A program made the position numbers and the translations under genes. Below are positions 46,173 to 55,415 of a DNA stretch of 64,000 nucleotides, piece after piece. The stretch covers positions 558,001 through 622,000 of the forward strand of contig NZ_JACHBL010000001.1 of assembly GCF_014200305.1 (NCBI RefSeq), written 5' to 3'. Position 1 is the stretch's first letter; every line of letters starts with the position of its first letter. The notes below the pieces were generated by a model. That model made no database searches. It saw only the letters and a list, made by a program, of their open reading frames with translations, and was not told where the DNA came from. Source of the stretch: Neomicrococcus lactis. Lineage in GTDB: Bacteria > Actinomycetota > Actinomycetes > Actinomycetales > Micrococcaceae.

Positions 46173-47273
46173 GTGGAAACACTGACATTTCGTCGCGACC
46201 TCTCGCAACATCCCAAGAGCGAGACGGAGCGAGCCGAAATCCTGGACAATCCAGGATTTGGCAACTACTTCACGGACCACACGGCAGTTGTCGATTACAG
46301 CGTCAATGCACAGGGCGAAGGCTCTTGGCATGATGCACGCATTGAACCGTATGGCCCCATTGCACTAGACCCATCCGCTGCCGTGCTGCACTACGGCCAA
46401 GAGATCTTCGAAGGTCTCAAGGCGTACCGCCACGCAGACGGAAGCATCTGGACTTTCCGTCCCGAAGCCAACGCAAAGCGCTTGAACACTTCTGCGCGAC
46501 GTTTGGCGTTGCCGGAACTTCCAGAGTCCGTCTTCTTGGACGCTCTGCGCGAGCTCGTATCTGTGGACGCCGCTTGGGTGCCATCAGGTGATGGCGAGGC
46601 ACTGTATTTGCGTCCGTTCATGATTGCCACGGAACCGTTCTTGGGCGTGCGCCCAGCGCGTGAAGTCTCCTTCCGCGTGATCGCTTCCCCTGCTGGAAAC
46701 TACTTCGGCGGCGAATTGCACCCGGTCTCCATCTGGCTGTCTGAGCACTACGCTCGCGCTGGCCGTGGCGGCACGGGTGAGGCTAAGTGCGGCGGTAACT
46801 ACGCTGCATCCTTGGCTGCGCAGCTTGAAGCGGAAGCCCATGGTTGCCAGCAGGTCCTCTTCTTGGATCCGTTCAACGACAACGCCGTGGACGAACTCGG
46901 TGGCATGAACGTGTTCTTCGTGTTCAAGGACGGACGCATCGTCACCCCTGAACTCAACGGCAACATCCTGCACGGTGTAACTCGTTCCTCCGTACTGGAA
47001 ATCGCCAAGGAACGCGGACTCACCACGGAAGAGCGCAAGATCACCCTTCAGGAATGGAAGGACTCCGTCGCCGACGGAAGCCTTGCAGAGGTCTTCGCTT
47101 GCGGTACCGCTGCTGTGATCACGCCGATTGGTGAGCTCAAGACCACCACCGGATCCATCGTGACTCCGGAACCTGACGGCGAACCTCACTGGAAGGCAAT
47201 TCGCGAAGAATTGCTGGGCATCCAGACTGGAACGCGCGAAGACACGCGCGGATGGCTCACGCGATTGGCCTAG
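46173..47273 (+). CDS. ilvE: Branched-chain amino acid aminotransferase
   Basis: IlvE transfers the amino group to the 2-keto acids of valine, leucine and isoleucine. The 366-residue fold-type IV PLP enzyme has LHYGQEIFEGLKAYRH and the PLP lysine in GEAKCGGNYA, with SSVLEIAKERG downstream. The GTG at 46173 has the strong ribosome site AGAGGAGG. It lies directly after leuB and ends at a strong terminator. Confidence 0.95.
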   Translation: METLTFRRDLSQHPKSETERAEILDNPGFGNYFTDHTAVVDYSVNAQGEGSWHDARIEPYGPIALDPSAAVLHYGQEIFEGLKAYRHADGSIWTFRPEANAKRLNTSARRLALPELPESVFLDALRELVSVDAAWVPSGDGEALYLRPFMIATEPFLGVRPAREVSFRVIASPAGNYFGGELHPVSIWLSEHYARAGRGGTGEAKCGGNYAASLAAQLEAEAHGCQQVLFLDPFNDNAVDELGGMNVFFVFKDGRIVTPELNGNILHGVTRSSVLEIAKERGLTTEERKITLQEWKDSVADGSLAEVFACGTAAVITPIGELKTTTGSIVTPEPDGEPHWKAIREELLGIQTGTREDTRGWLTRLA

Positions 47274-47336
47274 CTTCACTTCGAGTGAAACTCCCATGAT
47301 GAGCGCTTATCGCTAAGTGATGGGCAGACATTGTGT

Positions 47337-47378
47337 CGTAGTCGGTTCTTTCCATGCGAAAGAGCCGACTACGCTTTT
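47337..47378 (+). terminator. ilvE terminator abutting the galE start codon
   Basis: A 16-bp stem (47337-47352 with 47358-47373, one wobble) with a 5-base loop is followed by CTTTT. The T tract ends only three bases before the galE GTG. Confidence 0.85.
47370..47375 (+). promoter_or_regulatory. -10 box TACGCT inside the terminator, leaderless start of galE
   Basis: TACGCT overlaps the 3' arm of the ilvE terminator and is six bases before the galE GTG. No Shine-Dalgarno can exist there, so galE is probably leaderless. Confidence 0.45.
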
Positions 47379-47381
47379 AAT

Positions 47382-48416
47382 GTGCGTATTTTAGTTACTG
47401 GGGGAGCTGGATACATCGGCTCGCATACTGTCCTGCAATTGCTCGTGGCTGGACACGACGTATGCGTCGTGGACAACTACTCGAACTCTTCGCCAAAAGC
47501 ACTTGAGCGCGTCTACGAACTGGCCAGTGCTGAAACGGCAGGGGACCCGTCGCTACATGTCGCCGAGATTGATCTGAACGACGCCGACGCGCTGGATCTC
47601 TTGTTTGCTGATGTCACGCCGGAAGCGGTCATCCACTTTGCTGGCTTCAAAGCCGTGGGTGAGTCTGTGGCGGAGCCGTTGAAGTACTACCGCAACAACA
47701 TCGTTGGAACCATCACGCTTCTGGAGACGATGTCTCGCCACGGCGTGAAGAATCTGGTCTTTAGCTCCTCAGCCACCGTCTATGGTGACGCGAAGGAGCT
47801 GCCAGTCGCCGAGGACGCGCCTCGCAGCGTGACTAACCCATATGGACGCACCAAGCTCATGATCGAGGAAATTCTCGAAGACTTGGTACAGGCAGATCCT
47901 GAGTGGTCTGTGGGAATTCTGCGCTACTTCAACCCCGTTGGTGCTCATCCATCAGGACAGATCGGCGAAGATCCGCAGGGTATTCCAAACAACTTGATGC
48001 CGTTCATCGCTCAAGTAGCGGTGGGACGCCGCGAGGCCGTCAACGTCTTCGGCAACGATTACCCCACACCAGATGGAACCGGCGTCCGTGACTACATTCA
48101 CGTCGAGGACCTGGCCGAGGGGCACTTGCAAGCAGTCGATTACGTTGCCAAGAATTCGGGCTGGCGCGCCTGGAACCTTGGAACTGGCAAGGGCGTCTCG
48201 GTGCTGGAACTTATCGCTTCGTACTCCAGGGCATGCGGCCGCGAACTGCCGGTCAACATCACGGACCGCCGTCCAGGTGATATCGCAGAAAGCTACGCGG
48301 ACGTGTCCCGAGCCGAGCGGGAGCTGGGCTGGGAAGCAAAGAGAAGCGTCGACGAAATGACCGTGGATTCGTGGCGCTGGCAATCTGCGAATCCGCAAGG
48401 TTACCGCGAAAGCTGA
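47382..48416 (+). CDS. galE: UDP-glucose 4-epimerase
   Basis: GalE interconverts UDP-glucose and UDP-galactose for cell-envelope sugars and galactose use. The 344-residue SDR protein has the NAD motif VTGGAGYIGSH, SSSATVYG, the catalytic YGRTK, NPVGAHPSG and GTGVRDYIHVEDLAEGH. The GTG at 47382 gives the normal N-terminus VRILVTGG. It follows the ilvE terminator immediately. An exact copy of the repeat word overlaps its stop codon (48414-48416). Confidence 0.93.
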   Translation: MRILVTGGAGYIGSHTVLQLLVAGHDVCVVDNYSNSSPKALERVYELASAETAGDPSLHVAEIDLNDADALDLLFADVTPEAVIHFAGFKAVGESVAEPLKYYRNNIVGTITLLETMSRHGVKNLVFSSSATVYGDAKELPVAEDAPRSVTNPYGRTKLMIEEILEDLVQADPEWSVGILRYFNPVGAHPSGQIGEDPQGIPNNLMPFIAQVAVGRREAVNVFGNDYPTPDGTGVRDYIHVEDLAEGHLQAVDYVAKNSGWRAWNLGTGKGVSVLELIASYSRACGRELPVNITDRRPGDIAESYADVSRAERELGWEAKRSVDEMTVDSWRWQSANPQGYRES

Positions 48417-48429
48417 GCGGCGTCGTCGT
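48415..48429 (+). repeat. Exact copy of GAGCGGCGTCGTCGT at the end of galE
   Basis: The word begins within the galE stop codon; together with the three bases before it (GCT) it matches the ilvD-downstream copy for 18 bases. Five T follow shortly after (CTAAATTTTTC) but no hairpin is formed. Confidence 0.8.
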
Positions 48430-48447
48430 ACTAAATTTTTCACCGCA

Positions 48448-48453
48448 TAGAAT
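48448..48453 (+). promoter_or_regulatory. -10 box TAGAAT, leaderless start of the FAH-family gene
   Basis: TAGAAT is followed by seven bases and the ATG at 48461; no Shine-Dalgarno. Confidence 0.55.
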
Positions 48454-48460
48454 CTAAGCC

Positions 48461-49225
48461 ATGCGTATTGCTCGATTTGTTGTTGACTCTGATCCTATGT
48501 ACGGCGTGATTGAGGGGGACGAGGTCACCCAGATCGCGGGCGATCCCTTCTTCAACGGCGTTCAGCCCACCGGCCAAAAGTTTGCCCTTGACGATGTTCG
48601 CTTGGTGGCTCCCATCATCCCGCGCTCCAAGATTGTGTGTGTGGGTCGCAACTACGCCGATCACGTGAAGGAGCTCGGCAACGAAGTTCCAGCGTCACCG
48701 TTGCTGTTCTTCAAGCCCAACACCTCCGTGGTGGGTCCGAACGAGCCTGTCACCTTGCCTTCTTTCTCGGAAGAAACTTCCTACGAAGCAGAACTTGCTG
48801 TGGTCATTGGCCGCATTTGCAAGGATGTTCCGGTCGAAAAGGTCAACGACGTTATCTTCGGCTACACCTGCGCTAACGATCTGACCGCTCGCGATGCCCA
48901 GCGCTCCGACGGACAATGGGCGCGCGCTAAGGGCTGGGACGGCTCCTGCCCGCTGGGTCCATGGATTGAAACCGAACTGGATACGGATAACCTCCGTGTG
49001 ACGTCGCGTCTTGATGGCGAAACCCGCCAAGACGGCAACACCGCAGACATGATTTGGGGCATCCCGGAACTCATTTCCTACATCTCCGAAGCCTTCACGT
49101 TGTTGCCCGGCGACGTCATCCTCACCGGCACTCCTGCTGGCGTGGGACTGGTGCGCGAAGGCCAGCGTTGCGAAGTGGAAATCGAGGGAATCGGCACGCT
49201 TCAGAACGTGTTCCGCTCGCACTAA
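48461..49225 (+). CDS. Fumarylacetoacetate hydrolase family protein
   Basis: The 254-residue protein belongs to the FAH superfamily of metal-dependent C-C hydrolases, decarboxylases and isomerases. Motifs seen are VGRNYADHVKELG, the metal ligands in ETSYEAELAVVIGR, GYTCANDLTARDAQR and VILTGTPAGVG. The substrate (oxaloacetate, acylpyruvates or a catechol meta-cleavage product) is not deducible; in many Actinobacteria a housekeeping FAHD1-like oxaloacetate decarboxylase or tautomerase sits directly before gltX, as here. Confidence 0.88.
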   Translation: MRIARFVVDSDPMYGVIEGDEVTQIAGDPFFNGVQPTGQKFALDDVRLVAPIIPRSKIVCVGRNYADHVKELGNEVPASPLLFFKPNTSVVGPNEPVTLPSFSEETSYEAELAVVIGRICKDVPVEKVNDVIFGYTCANDLTARDAQRSDGQWARAKGWDGSCPLGPWIETELDTDNLRVTSRLDGETRQDGNTADMIWGIPELISYISEAFTLLPGDVILTGTPAGVGLVREGQRCEVEIEGIGTLQNVFRSH

Positions 49226-49239
49226 GTCACTCTTAGATG

Positions 49240-49291
49240 ACGACGACGCCGCGGTGTCGGGGATTTCATGTCCCTGTGCCGCGGCGTTGTC
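49240..49291. terminator. Long hairpin between the FAH-family gene and gltX containing the repeat word
   Basis: GACGACGCCGCGG pairs with CCGCGGCGTTGTC (13 bp, one wobble) and the stem continues imperfectly with GGGGA/TCCCT. ACGACGACGCCGC at 49240-49252 is an exact copy of the 13-base word. No T tract follows, so the terminator role is tentative. Confidence 0.5.
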
Positions 49292-49304
49292 TGTTCTAGG
49301 GGAC

Positions 49305-49310
49305 TAGAAT
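49305..49310 (+). promoter_or_regulatory. -10 box TAGAAT upstream of gltX
   Basis: TAGAAT overlaps an ATG at 49309, so that ATG cannot be the start if this is the promoter. The next ATG at 49321 would have a leader of only three or four bases. Confidence 0.5.
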
Positions 49311-49320
49311 GGCGAACATC

Positions 49321-50835
49321 ATGGCTTCTGAAATTTCAATCCCCACCGTTGATGAATCTACCCCCGTGCGCGTGCGCTTTTGCCCGTCGCCAACGGGAAC
49401 CCCACACGTCGGACTGATCCGCACCGCGCTGTTCAACTGGGCCTACGCCCGGCACACCGGCGGCAAGATGATCTTCCGCATCGAAGACACGGACCAAAAG
49501 CGCGACAGCGAAGAGAGTTACTTGCAGTTGCTCGACGCGCTGAAGTGGCTTGGTATCACGTGGGACGAAGGCGTGGAAGTGGGCGGCCCGCACGAGCCGT
49601 ACCGTCAGTCGCAGCGCTCTGACATCTACCAGGACGTCATCGCCAAGCTTGTTGCTGGCGGACACGTCTACGAGTCTTACTCCACCCCAGAGGAAATCGA
49701 AGCCCGCCACAAGGCGGCCGGCCGCGATCCGAAGCTGGGCTACGACAACTTTGACCGCGAGCTCACCGCCGAGCAGATTGCTGCTTTCAAGGCCGAGGGT
49801 CGCGAGCCCGTCTTGCGCGTGCGCATGCCAGACGAGGACATCACCTTCAACGACTTGGTACGTGGCGAGATCACCTTCGCCGCCGGCACGGTTCCCGACT
49901 TCGTGGTGGTGCGCGCCAACGGGCAGCCGCTCTACACCTTGGTGAACCCGGTAGATGATGCTCTCATGGGCGTCACGCACGTGCTCCGTGGCGAGGACTT
50001 GCTCTCTTCCACGCCCCGTCAGATCGCCTTGTACCGCGCGTTGTACGCCATTGGCGTCGCGGAGTACATGCCGCTCTTCGGTCACTTGCCATATGTCATG
50101 GGTCAGGGCAACAAGAAGCTCTCCAAACGCGATCCAGAATCAAGCTTGTTCTTGCACCGCGAGCGTGGATTCATTCCAGAAGGCCTCTTGAACTACTTGG
50201 CACTTCTAGGCTGGAGCCTTTCTGCAGATGAAGATATCTTCACCGTGGAGCAGCTCATTGAGCACTTCGATATTCACGACGTGTTGGCGAACCCAGCACG
50301 TTTTGATGTGAAGAAGGCAGAAGCCATCAACGGAACCCACGTGCGCATGCTCGACGCGAAGGACTTCCGTGACCGCTTGGTGCCATACCTCCAGCACGAA
50401 AAGCTTGTGGGGGAGACGCTCACCGATCGTGAGAACGAAATCCTCGACGCAGCCGCTCCGCTGGTTCAGGAGCGCATTGGTCTGCTGGGCGAAGCTCCAC
50501 ACATGATGGCGTTCTTGTTCACCGCCGATGAAGACATTGTGGTGGCTCAGGACGCTCTGAAGGGCCTGCCTGGAAACACGGACGAGATTCTGGCTGCCGC
50601 TACCGAGGTTCTCAAGGGAATCGAAACCTGGGACGCTGCAAGCCTCGAAGCCGGACTGCGCGCCAAGCTCATCGACGAAATGGGCACGAAGCCACGTTTG
50701 GCCTTCGGCCCGTTGCGTACCGCGATCTCGGGACAGCGCATTTCTCCGCCGCTCTTTGAGTCGATGGAGATCCTGGGCCGCGAGTCCTCGATGAAGCGCA
50801 TTGCAGCCTTCGGAGTGGACATCAACGAGGTTTAG
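49321..50835 (+). CDS. gltX: Glutamyl-tRNA synthetase
   Basis: GltX charges tRNA-Glu (and tRNA-Gln in organisms that use the amidotransferase route). The 504-residue class I synthetase has the HIGH-like motif [21 protein letters not shown], and the KMSKS-like [10 protein letters not shown] chose the ATG at 49321 over 49309, because the latter overlaps the -10 box. tRNA-Gln and two tRNA-Glu genes follow it at 50962-51307, a functional neighbourhood. Confidence 0.93.
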   Translation: MASEISIPTVDESTPVRVRFCPSPTGTPHVGLIRTALFNWAYARHTGGKMIFRIEDTDQKRDSEESYLQLLDALKWLGITWDEGVEVGGPHEPYRQSQRSDIYQDVIAKLVAGGHVYESYSTPEEIEARHKAAGRDPKLGYDNFDRELTAEQIAAFKAEGREPVLRVRMPDEDITFNDLVRGEITFAAGTVPDFVVVRANGQPLYTLVNPVDDALMGVTHVLRGEDLLSSTPRQIALYRALYAIGVAEYMPLFGHLPYVMGQGNKKLSKRDPESSLFLHRERGFIPEGLLNYLALLGWSLSADEDIFTVEQLIEHFDIHDVLANPARFDVKKAEAINGTHVRMLDAKDFRDRLVPYLQHEKLVGETLTDRENEILDAAAPLVQERIGLLGEAPHMMAFLFTADEDIVVAQDALKGLPGNTDEILAAATEVLKGIETWDAASLEAGLRAKLIDEMGTKPRLAFGPLRTAISGQRISPPLFESMEILGRESSMKRIAAFGVDINEV

Positions 50836-50848
50836 GTCACATCTTTGC

Positions 50849-50887
50849 GGAGCAGGGCCTCTCGGTTTGGAATTGAGGCTCTGCTCC
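50849..50887 (+). terminator. Hairpin downstream of gltX
   Basis: GGAGCAGGGCCTC pairs with GAGGCTCTGCTCC (13 bp, one wobble) around 13 bases. No T tract follows, so termination may be weak or the hairpin may only stabilise the 3' end. Confidence 0.45.
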
Positions 50888-50961
50888 TGTAAAGTAGTTT
50901 GTCGTGCCGGGGCGCTGAAAGAACGGGTTTAGACCCACTTTCAAATTCGATTCCGGCGCAT

Positions 50962-51033
50962 TGGGATATGGTGTAATTGGCAACACTACGGTTTCTGGTA
51001 CCGTCATTCTAGGTTCGAGTCCTGGTATCCCAG
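50962..51033 (+). tRNA. tRNA-Gln (anticodon CTG)
   Basis: 72 bases. Acceptor TGGGATA/TATCCCA, anticodon loop TTCTGGT between ACGGT and ACCGT, T-arm AGGTTCGAGTCCT, discriminator G. Confidence 0.95.
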
Positions 51034-51120
51034 CGATGAAGTTCCTCGGGATTTCACCGATAACGGGAAAGTAATTGAGTCTCCAAAAGATTCGAATACT
51101 TTCCCTTAATATATCGTGAC

Positions 51121-51193
51121 GGCCCCATCGTATAGCGGCCTAGTACGTCGCCCTCTCACGGCGGTAACGCGGGTTCGAATCCCGCTGGGGTCA
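51121..51193 (+). tRNA. tRNA-Glu (anticodon CTC), copy 1
   Basis: 73 bases. Acceptor GGCCCCA/TGGGGTC, anticodon loop CTCTCAC, T-arm CGGGTTCGAATCCCG, discriminator A. Confidence 0.95.
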
Positions 51194-51234
51194 CGGTCAT
51201 ATGCAGGACTTCGGTTCTGACGTATGTGTATCTT

Positions 51235-51307
51235 GGCCCCATCGTATAGCGGCCTAGTACGCCGCCCTCTCACGGCGGTAACGCGGGTTCGAATCCCGCT
51301 GGGGTCA
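51235..51307 (+). tRNA. tRNA-Glu (anticodon CTC), copy 2
   Basis: Identical to copy 1 except for one T-to-C change in the base just 5' of the anticodon stem core (GTACGTCG versus GTACGCCG). A recent tandem duplication with a 41-base spacer. Confidence 0.95.
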
Positions 51308-51312
51308 CTCTA

Positions 51313-51347
51313 CAAAATCCTCCGGTCGCCCGGGGGATTTTGCTTTT
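51313..51347 (+). terminator. Terminator of the tRNA-Gln/Glu cluster
   Basis: CAAAATCC and CCGG pair with CCGG and GGATTTTG (13 bp with one wobble) around TCGC, followed by CTTTT. Confidence 0.8.
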
Positions 51348-51402
51348 GCGTAGCGCTTTTTGAATTCGCCACGCAATCTGCCTGAACATCTGGCGCATAA
51401 CC

Positions 51403-52707
51403 GGGGTTATAGGACATTAAAGTGTGTCTGATGGGGCTTGGTTGCCTTTATCGGCGCGGCTAAACGGGTGTTGGCATACTTTTCGTTGTTTATTCGGGAA
51501 GCGTGGTTGACAACGAGCGTTTATGCGTCCTGTGTGGTGGCGGGCTGAAAAGGAACGGTTCCACGAGTGCTGGAGCTACCAGGTATCGCTGTAAATCGTG
51601 TGGCGCGAGTAGTTCTGAACGGATACAACGCGTCGACGTGCGTCGACGCCACGAGCTCTCCCGATTCCTGGAATGGCTGCTGGGAAACAAGACTCAATCC
51701 CAAGTCGCTCAGGGCGTGGATCCACGCTCGTTTCGTCGCTCCACACACTGGTGCTGGAACATTACTCCCGCGATCGAGGTCACCGGAGAGATCTATCCGG
51801 AAGTCCAGCTCGACGGCATCTATCTCGGTTCCTGGTGTTGCTTGATCGCGATCGCTGGCGAACACGTCATCGGTTATCAATGGTGTGACACGGAAAAACG
51901 CGTGGCGTGGGAACAGCTCCTAACTCGTTTCCCCGCACCAGATTTGGTCGTGATTGATGGTGGTTCCGGGCTGGCATCCGCGCTGAAACATTGCTGGCCC
52001 GAGACCCCTGTTCAACGCTGCCTGGTGCATATTCAACGCAACGTGCGCGTGCTGATCACGATGCGCCCCCGCACGACCGCGGGCCGCGAACTACGGGCTA
52101 TTTCCCTTGCCCTGACACGGATCACGAGCCAGGATCAAGCGCGTGCATGGCTACTTGCACTCAACCAGTGGCACGGAAAACATCACCAGATGCTGAACGA
52201 GAAAACCTACCGTTCGCACCACCGTGGTTCGCTGCCGCAAAGCGTGAGGCCGCACCAGCGCTGGTGGTTCACACACGACCGGCTACGCAAGGCCTACCAA
52301 CTCCTCGAGCGCGCCAGCCAACAAGAAGTCCTGTTCACCTATCTCAAAGACGAGCACCGCTCACGGAACGCCTCATCAACAACGAACAGGATCGAAGGAG
52401 GCATCAACGCGCAGCTACGCAATCTTCTACGCAACCATCGCGGACTGACCCCTGAGCACGCTAAACGAGCCGTGGAATGGTTCCTCTACAAGCACTCCCA
52501 GAACCCAGCACCAGCCCACCAACTCATCAAAAAAGAACACTACGAGCCCGTCGCCTACACGCAAGAAATCGAGGAACACATCGGACCCGCAGAACTCGGA
52601 ACAGGACTCAACGCAAACGAAGGACTCTGGCACCGAAAAGGATGGGCCGGCCGCGCCTCCTAAAAAGACACGCCCGACCCAGACACACATTTATGTCCTA
52701 TAACCCC
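51403..52707 (+). mobile_element. IS1249-type insertion sequence, complete
   Basis: About 1.3 kb with one transposase gene. Terminal inverted repeats begin GGGGTTATAGGACAT and match at 26 of 28 bases (51403-51430 and 52680-52707). The 10 bases ATAACCGGGG occur on both sides (51397-51406 and 52708-52717), consistent with a target duplication of 6-10 bp; the exact boundary is ambiguous because the IS itself begins with GGGG. It lies between the tRNA cluster terminator and rmlB and interrupts no gene I can recognise. The near-identical ends and intact transposase suggest a recent insertion. Confidence 0.85.
51503..52663 (+). CDS. IS1249 family transposase (IS256 group)
   Basis: The 386-residue protein has an N-terminal zinc-finger (CVLCGG and RCKSCGAS), a helix-turn-helix region, and a DDE-type core: LDGIYLGSWC, VVIDGGSGLASAL and an acidic position in TNRIEGGINAQLRNLLRNHRG (in part). 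A CLVHIQRNVR segment follows the second Asp, typical of IS256-group transposases. The frame is intact; it starts with GTG. No frameshift or stop is seen, so the element is probably active. Confidence 0.85.
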   Translation: MVDNERLCVLCGGGLKRNGSTSAGATRYRCKSCGASSSERIQRVDVRRRHELSRFLEWLLGNKTQSQVAQGVDPRSFRRSTHWCWNITPAIEVTGEIYPEVQLDGIYLGSWCCLIAIAGEHVIGYQWCDTEKRVAWEQLLTRFPAPDLVVIDGGSGLASALKHCWPETPVQRCLVHIQRNVRVLITMRPRTTAGRELRAISLALTRITSQDQARAWLLALNQWHGKHHQMLNEKTYRSHHRGSLPQSVRPHQRWWFTHDRLRKAYQLLERASQQEVLFTYLKDEHRSRNASSTTNRIEGGINAQLRNLLRNHRGLTPEHAKRAVEWFLYKHSQNPAPAHQLIKKEHYEPVAYTQEIEEHIGPAELGTGLNANEGLWHRKGWAGRAS

Positions 52708-52732
52708 ATAACCGGGGCTGTCCTGACGCCGA

Positions 52733-52783
52733 GTTGCCACTTTAACGTCGTTATCCATGTCTTTACTGCGTTAAATTGGCAAC
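52733..52783. repeat. 15-bp inverted repeat between the IS and rmlB
   Basis: GTTGCCACTTTAACG (52733-52747) and CGTTAAATTGGCAAC (52769-52783) match at 14 of 15 bases with a 21-base loop. There is no T tract. The 267 bases from 52664 to 52930 contain no gene I can support. Confidence 0.5.
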
Positions 52784-52918
52784 TGGATGTGTCAAGAGTG
52801 GATTGCTGGACGCGTTGGATGTATTCGTCGTCTGTATGCGTCTCTCCTGGCACTTCGATCTATTTCAGAGTGCCAAGTCGGCGCAGGTCAACAAATGCCT
52901 TCTTTCCAAGCGCTCTAG

Positions 52919-53929
<1,011 letters not shown>

Positions 53930-53959
53930 TAACTCGCTATCACTTATAAGGGAATCCCC

Positions 53960-55387
53960 GTGGAATTTTCGCAACCATTGACGATCACGCCTGTCCCAGA
54001 GATCCCTGGCATATTTCTACTGAAGCTGCCCGTCCACGGTGACAACCGTGGCTGGTTCAAGGAGAACTGGCAGCGCGAGAAGATGCTGGCTTTGGGCCTC
54101 CCGGACTTTGGCCCGGTCCAGAACAACATCTCGTTCAATGACAAGACGGGCACCACGCGTGGCATCCATGCTGAGCCGTGGGACAAGTACATCTCGGTTG
54201 CTACCGGCCGTATTTTTGGCGCGTGGGTCGATTTGCGCGAGGGGGATTCCTTCGGTCAGGTGTTCACGGCCGAGCTGGATCCATCCACCGCGATTTACGT
54301 GCCGCGTGGCGTGGGCAATTCCTACCAGACCCTCGAAGACAACACGGCGTATGTGTACTTGGTCAACGATCACTGGTCCGCTGCAAAGCAGTCTGAATAC
54401 ACCTTCCTGAATCTGGCCGACGAGACCGCTGCGATTCAGTGGCCGATCCCGTTGAGCGAGGCGGAGCTATCCGCCAAGGACGAGGCGCACCCGCGTCTGG
54501 CTGACGTCACGCCGATGAAGGTTCCTTCGCAGAAATACTTGGTGATTGGCTCGAACGGCCAGTTGGGCCGCGCGTTGCGTGTTGCATTGACCGAAGATCA
54601 GGCCGTGTTCACCACTCGTGCGGAGCTTGATCTTGAACAGCAGGACGCGGACGCCGCCAATTCGCTGGCGCAATGGAACCTGAGCGATTTCGCGGCCGTG
54701 ATCAACGCCGCCGCTTACACCGCGGTGGACGCTGCTGAGACCGCTGAGGGCCGCGTCGCCGCGTGGGCCGCCAACGCTGAAGCTGTGGCCCGATTGGCGA
54801 AGGCCTGCGCAGTTGCCGGGGTTCCGCTGGTTCACGTGTCTACGGATTACGTGTACGACGGCGCCGCTTCCGGAGAGCTGCCAGAGCAAGGACACTTCGC
54901 TCCCTTGGGGGTTTACGGGCAAAGCAAGGCAGCTGGCGAGCTTGCAGTATCCGTGACGGACAAGCACTACATTGTGCGCACGAGCTGGGTGATCGGCGAC
55001 GGCAAGAACTTCGTGGAAACCATGAAGCAGCTTGCAGGCCGCGGCATCGAGCCATCGGTGGTGTCTGATCAAGTGGGGCGTTTGACCTTCACGGAAGACC
55101 TAGCCGCGGCGATCCTTCACTTGCTGAATTCAAAGGCGCCATATGGCATCTACAACGTGTCCAACGGTGGCGAGCCATGGTCTTGGGCCGATATTGCGCG
55201 CGAAGCTTTCGAAGCTGAGGGTGTCTCTCGCGACGCGGTCACAGGCATCACCACGGAGGAGTACTTTGCGGGAAAGAGCGCAGCTCCGCGTCCCCTCAAT
55301 AGCGCCTTTGATTTGTCCAAGATTAGGTCCACCGGATTTGAACCGCGCGACCAACGCGAAGCTCTGAAAGCCTATCTAGGCGACTAG
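53960..55387 (+). CDS. rmlCD: Bifunctional dTDP-4-dehydrorhamnose 3,5-epimerase / reductase
   Basis: The 475-residue fusion carries an RmlC cupin-like epimerase (residues about 1-180, with NNISFNDKTGTTRGIHAEPW in part) and an RmlD reductase (from about 195: VIGSNGQLGRAL, STDYVYDG, YGQSKAAGE, FEPRDQREALKAYL at the end). Together with RmlB it gives dTDP-L-rhamnose. Such fusions are common in Micrococcaceae. It starts with GTG; the spacing to rmlB suggests one transcript. Confidence 0.92.
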   Translation: MEFSQPLTITPVPEIPGIFLLKLPVHGDNRGWFKENWQREKMLALGLPDFGPVQNNISFNDKTGTTRGIHAEPWDKYISVATGRIFGAWVDLREGDSFGQVFTAELDPSTAIYVPRGVGNSYQTLEDNTAYVYLVNDHWSAAKQSEYTFLNLADETAAIQWPIPLSEAELSAKDEAHPRLADVTPMKVPSQKYLVIGSNGQLGRALRVALTEDQAVFTTRAELDLEQQDADAANSLAQWNLSDFAAVINAAAYTAVDAAETAEGRVAAWAANAEAVARLAKACAVAGVPLVHVSTDYVYDGAASGELPEQGHFAPLGVYGQSKAAGELAVSVTDKHYIVRTSWVIGDGKNFVETMKQLAGRGIEPSVVSDQVGRLTFTEDLAAAILHLLNSKAPYGIYNVSNGGEPWSWADIAREAFEAEGVSRDAVTGITTEEYFAGKSAAPRPLNSAFDLSKIRSTGFEPRDQREALKAYLGD

Positions 55388-55415
55388 CCGTTAATTATTA
55401 AGGCAAGATAAACGA

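Noticed and set aside
50902-50958. A possible extra tRNA before tRNA-Gln
   Set aside because: Only an acceptor-like stem is present; there is no T-arm or proper anticodon arm. Kept as a finding, not as a tRNA.
52837-52873. A CIRCE-like heat-shock operator before rmlB (TGGCACT...AGTGCCA)
   Set aside because: Arms are short, spacing is longer than the nine bases of CIRCE, and rmlB is not a heat-shock gene.
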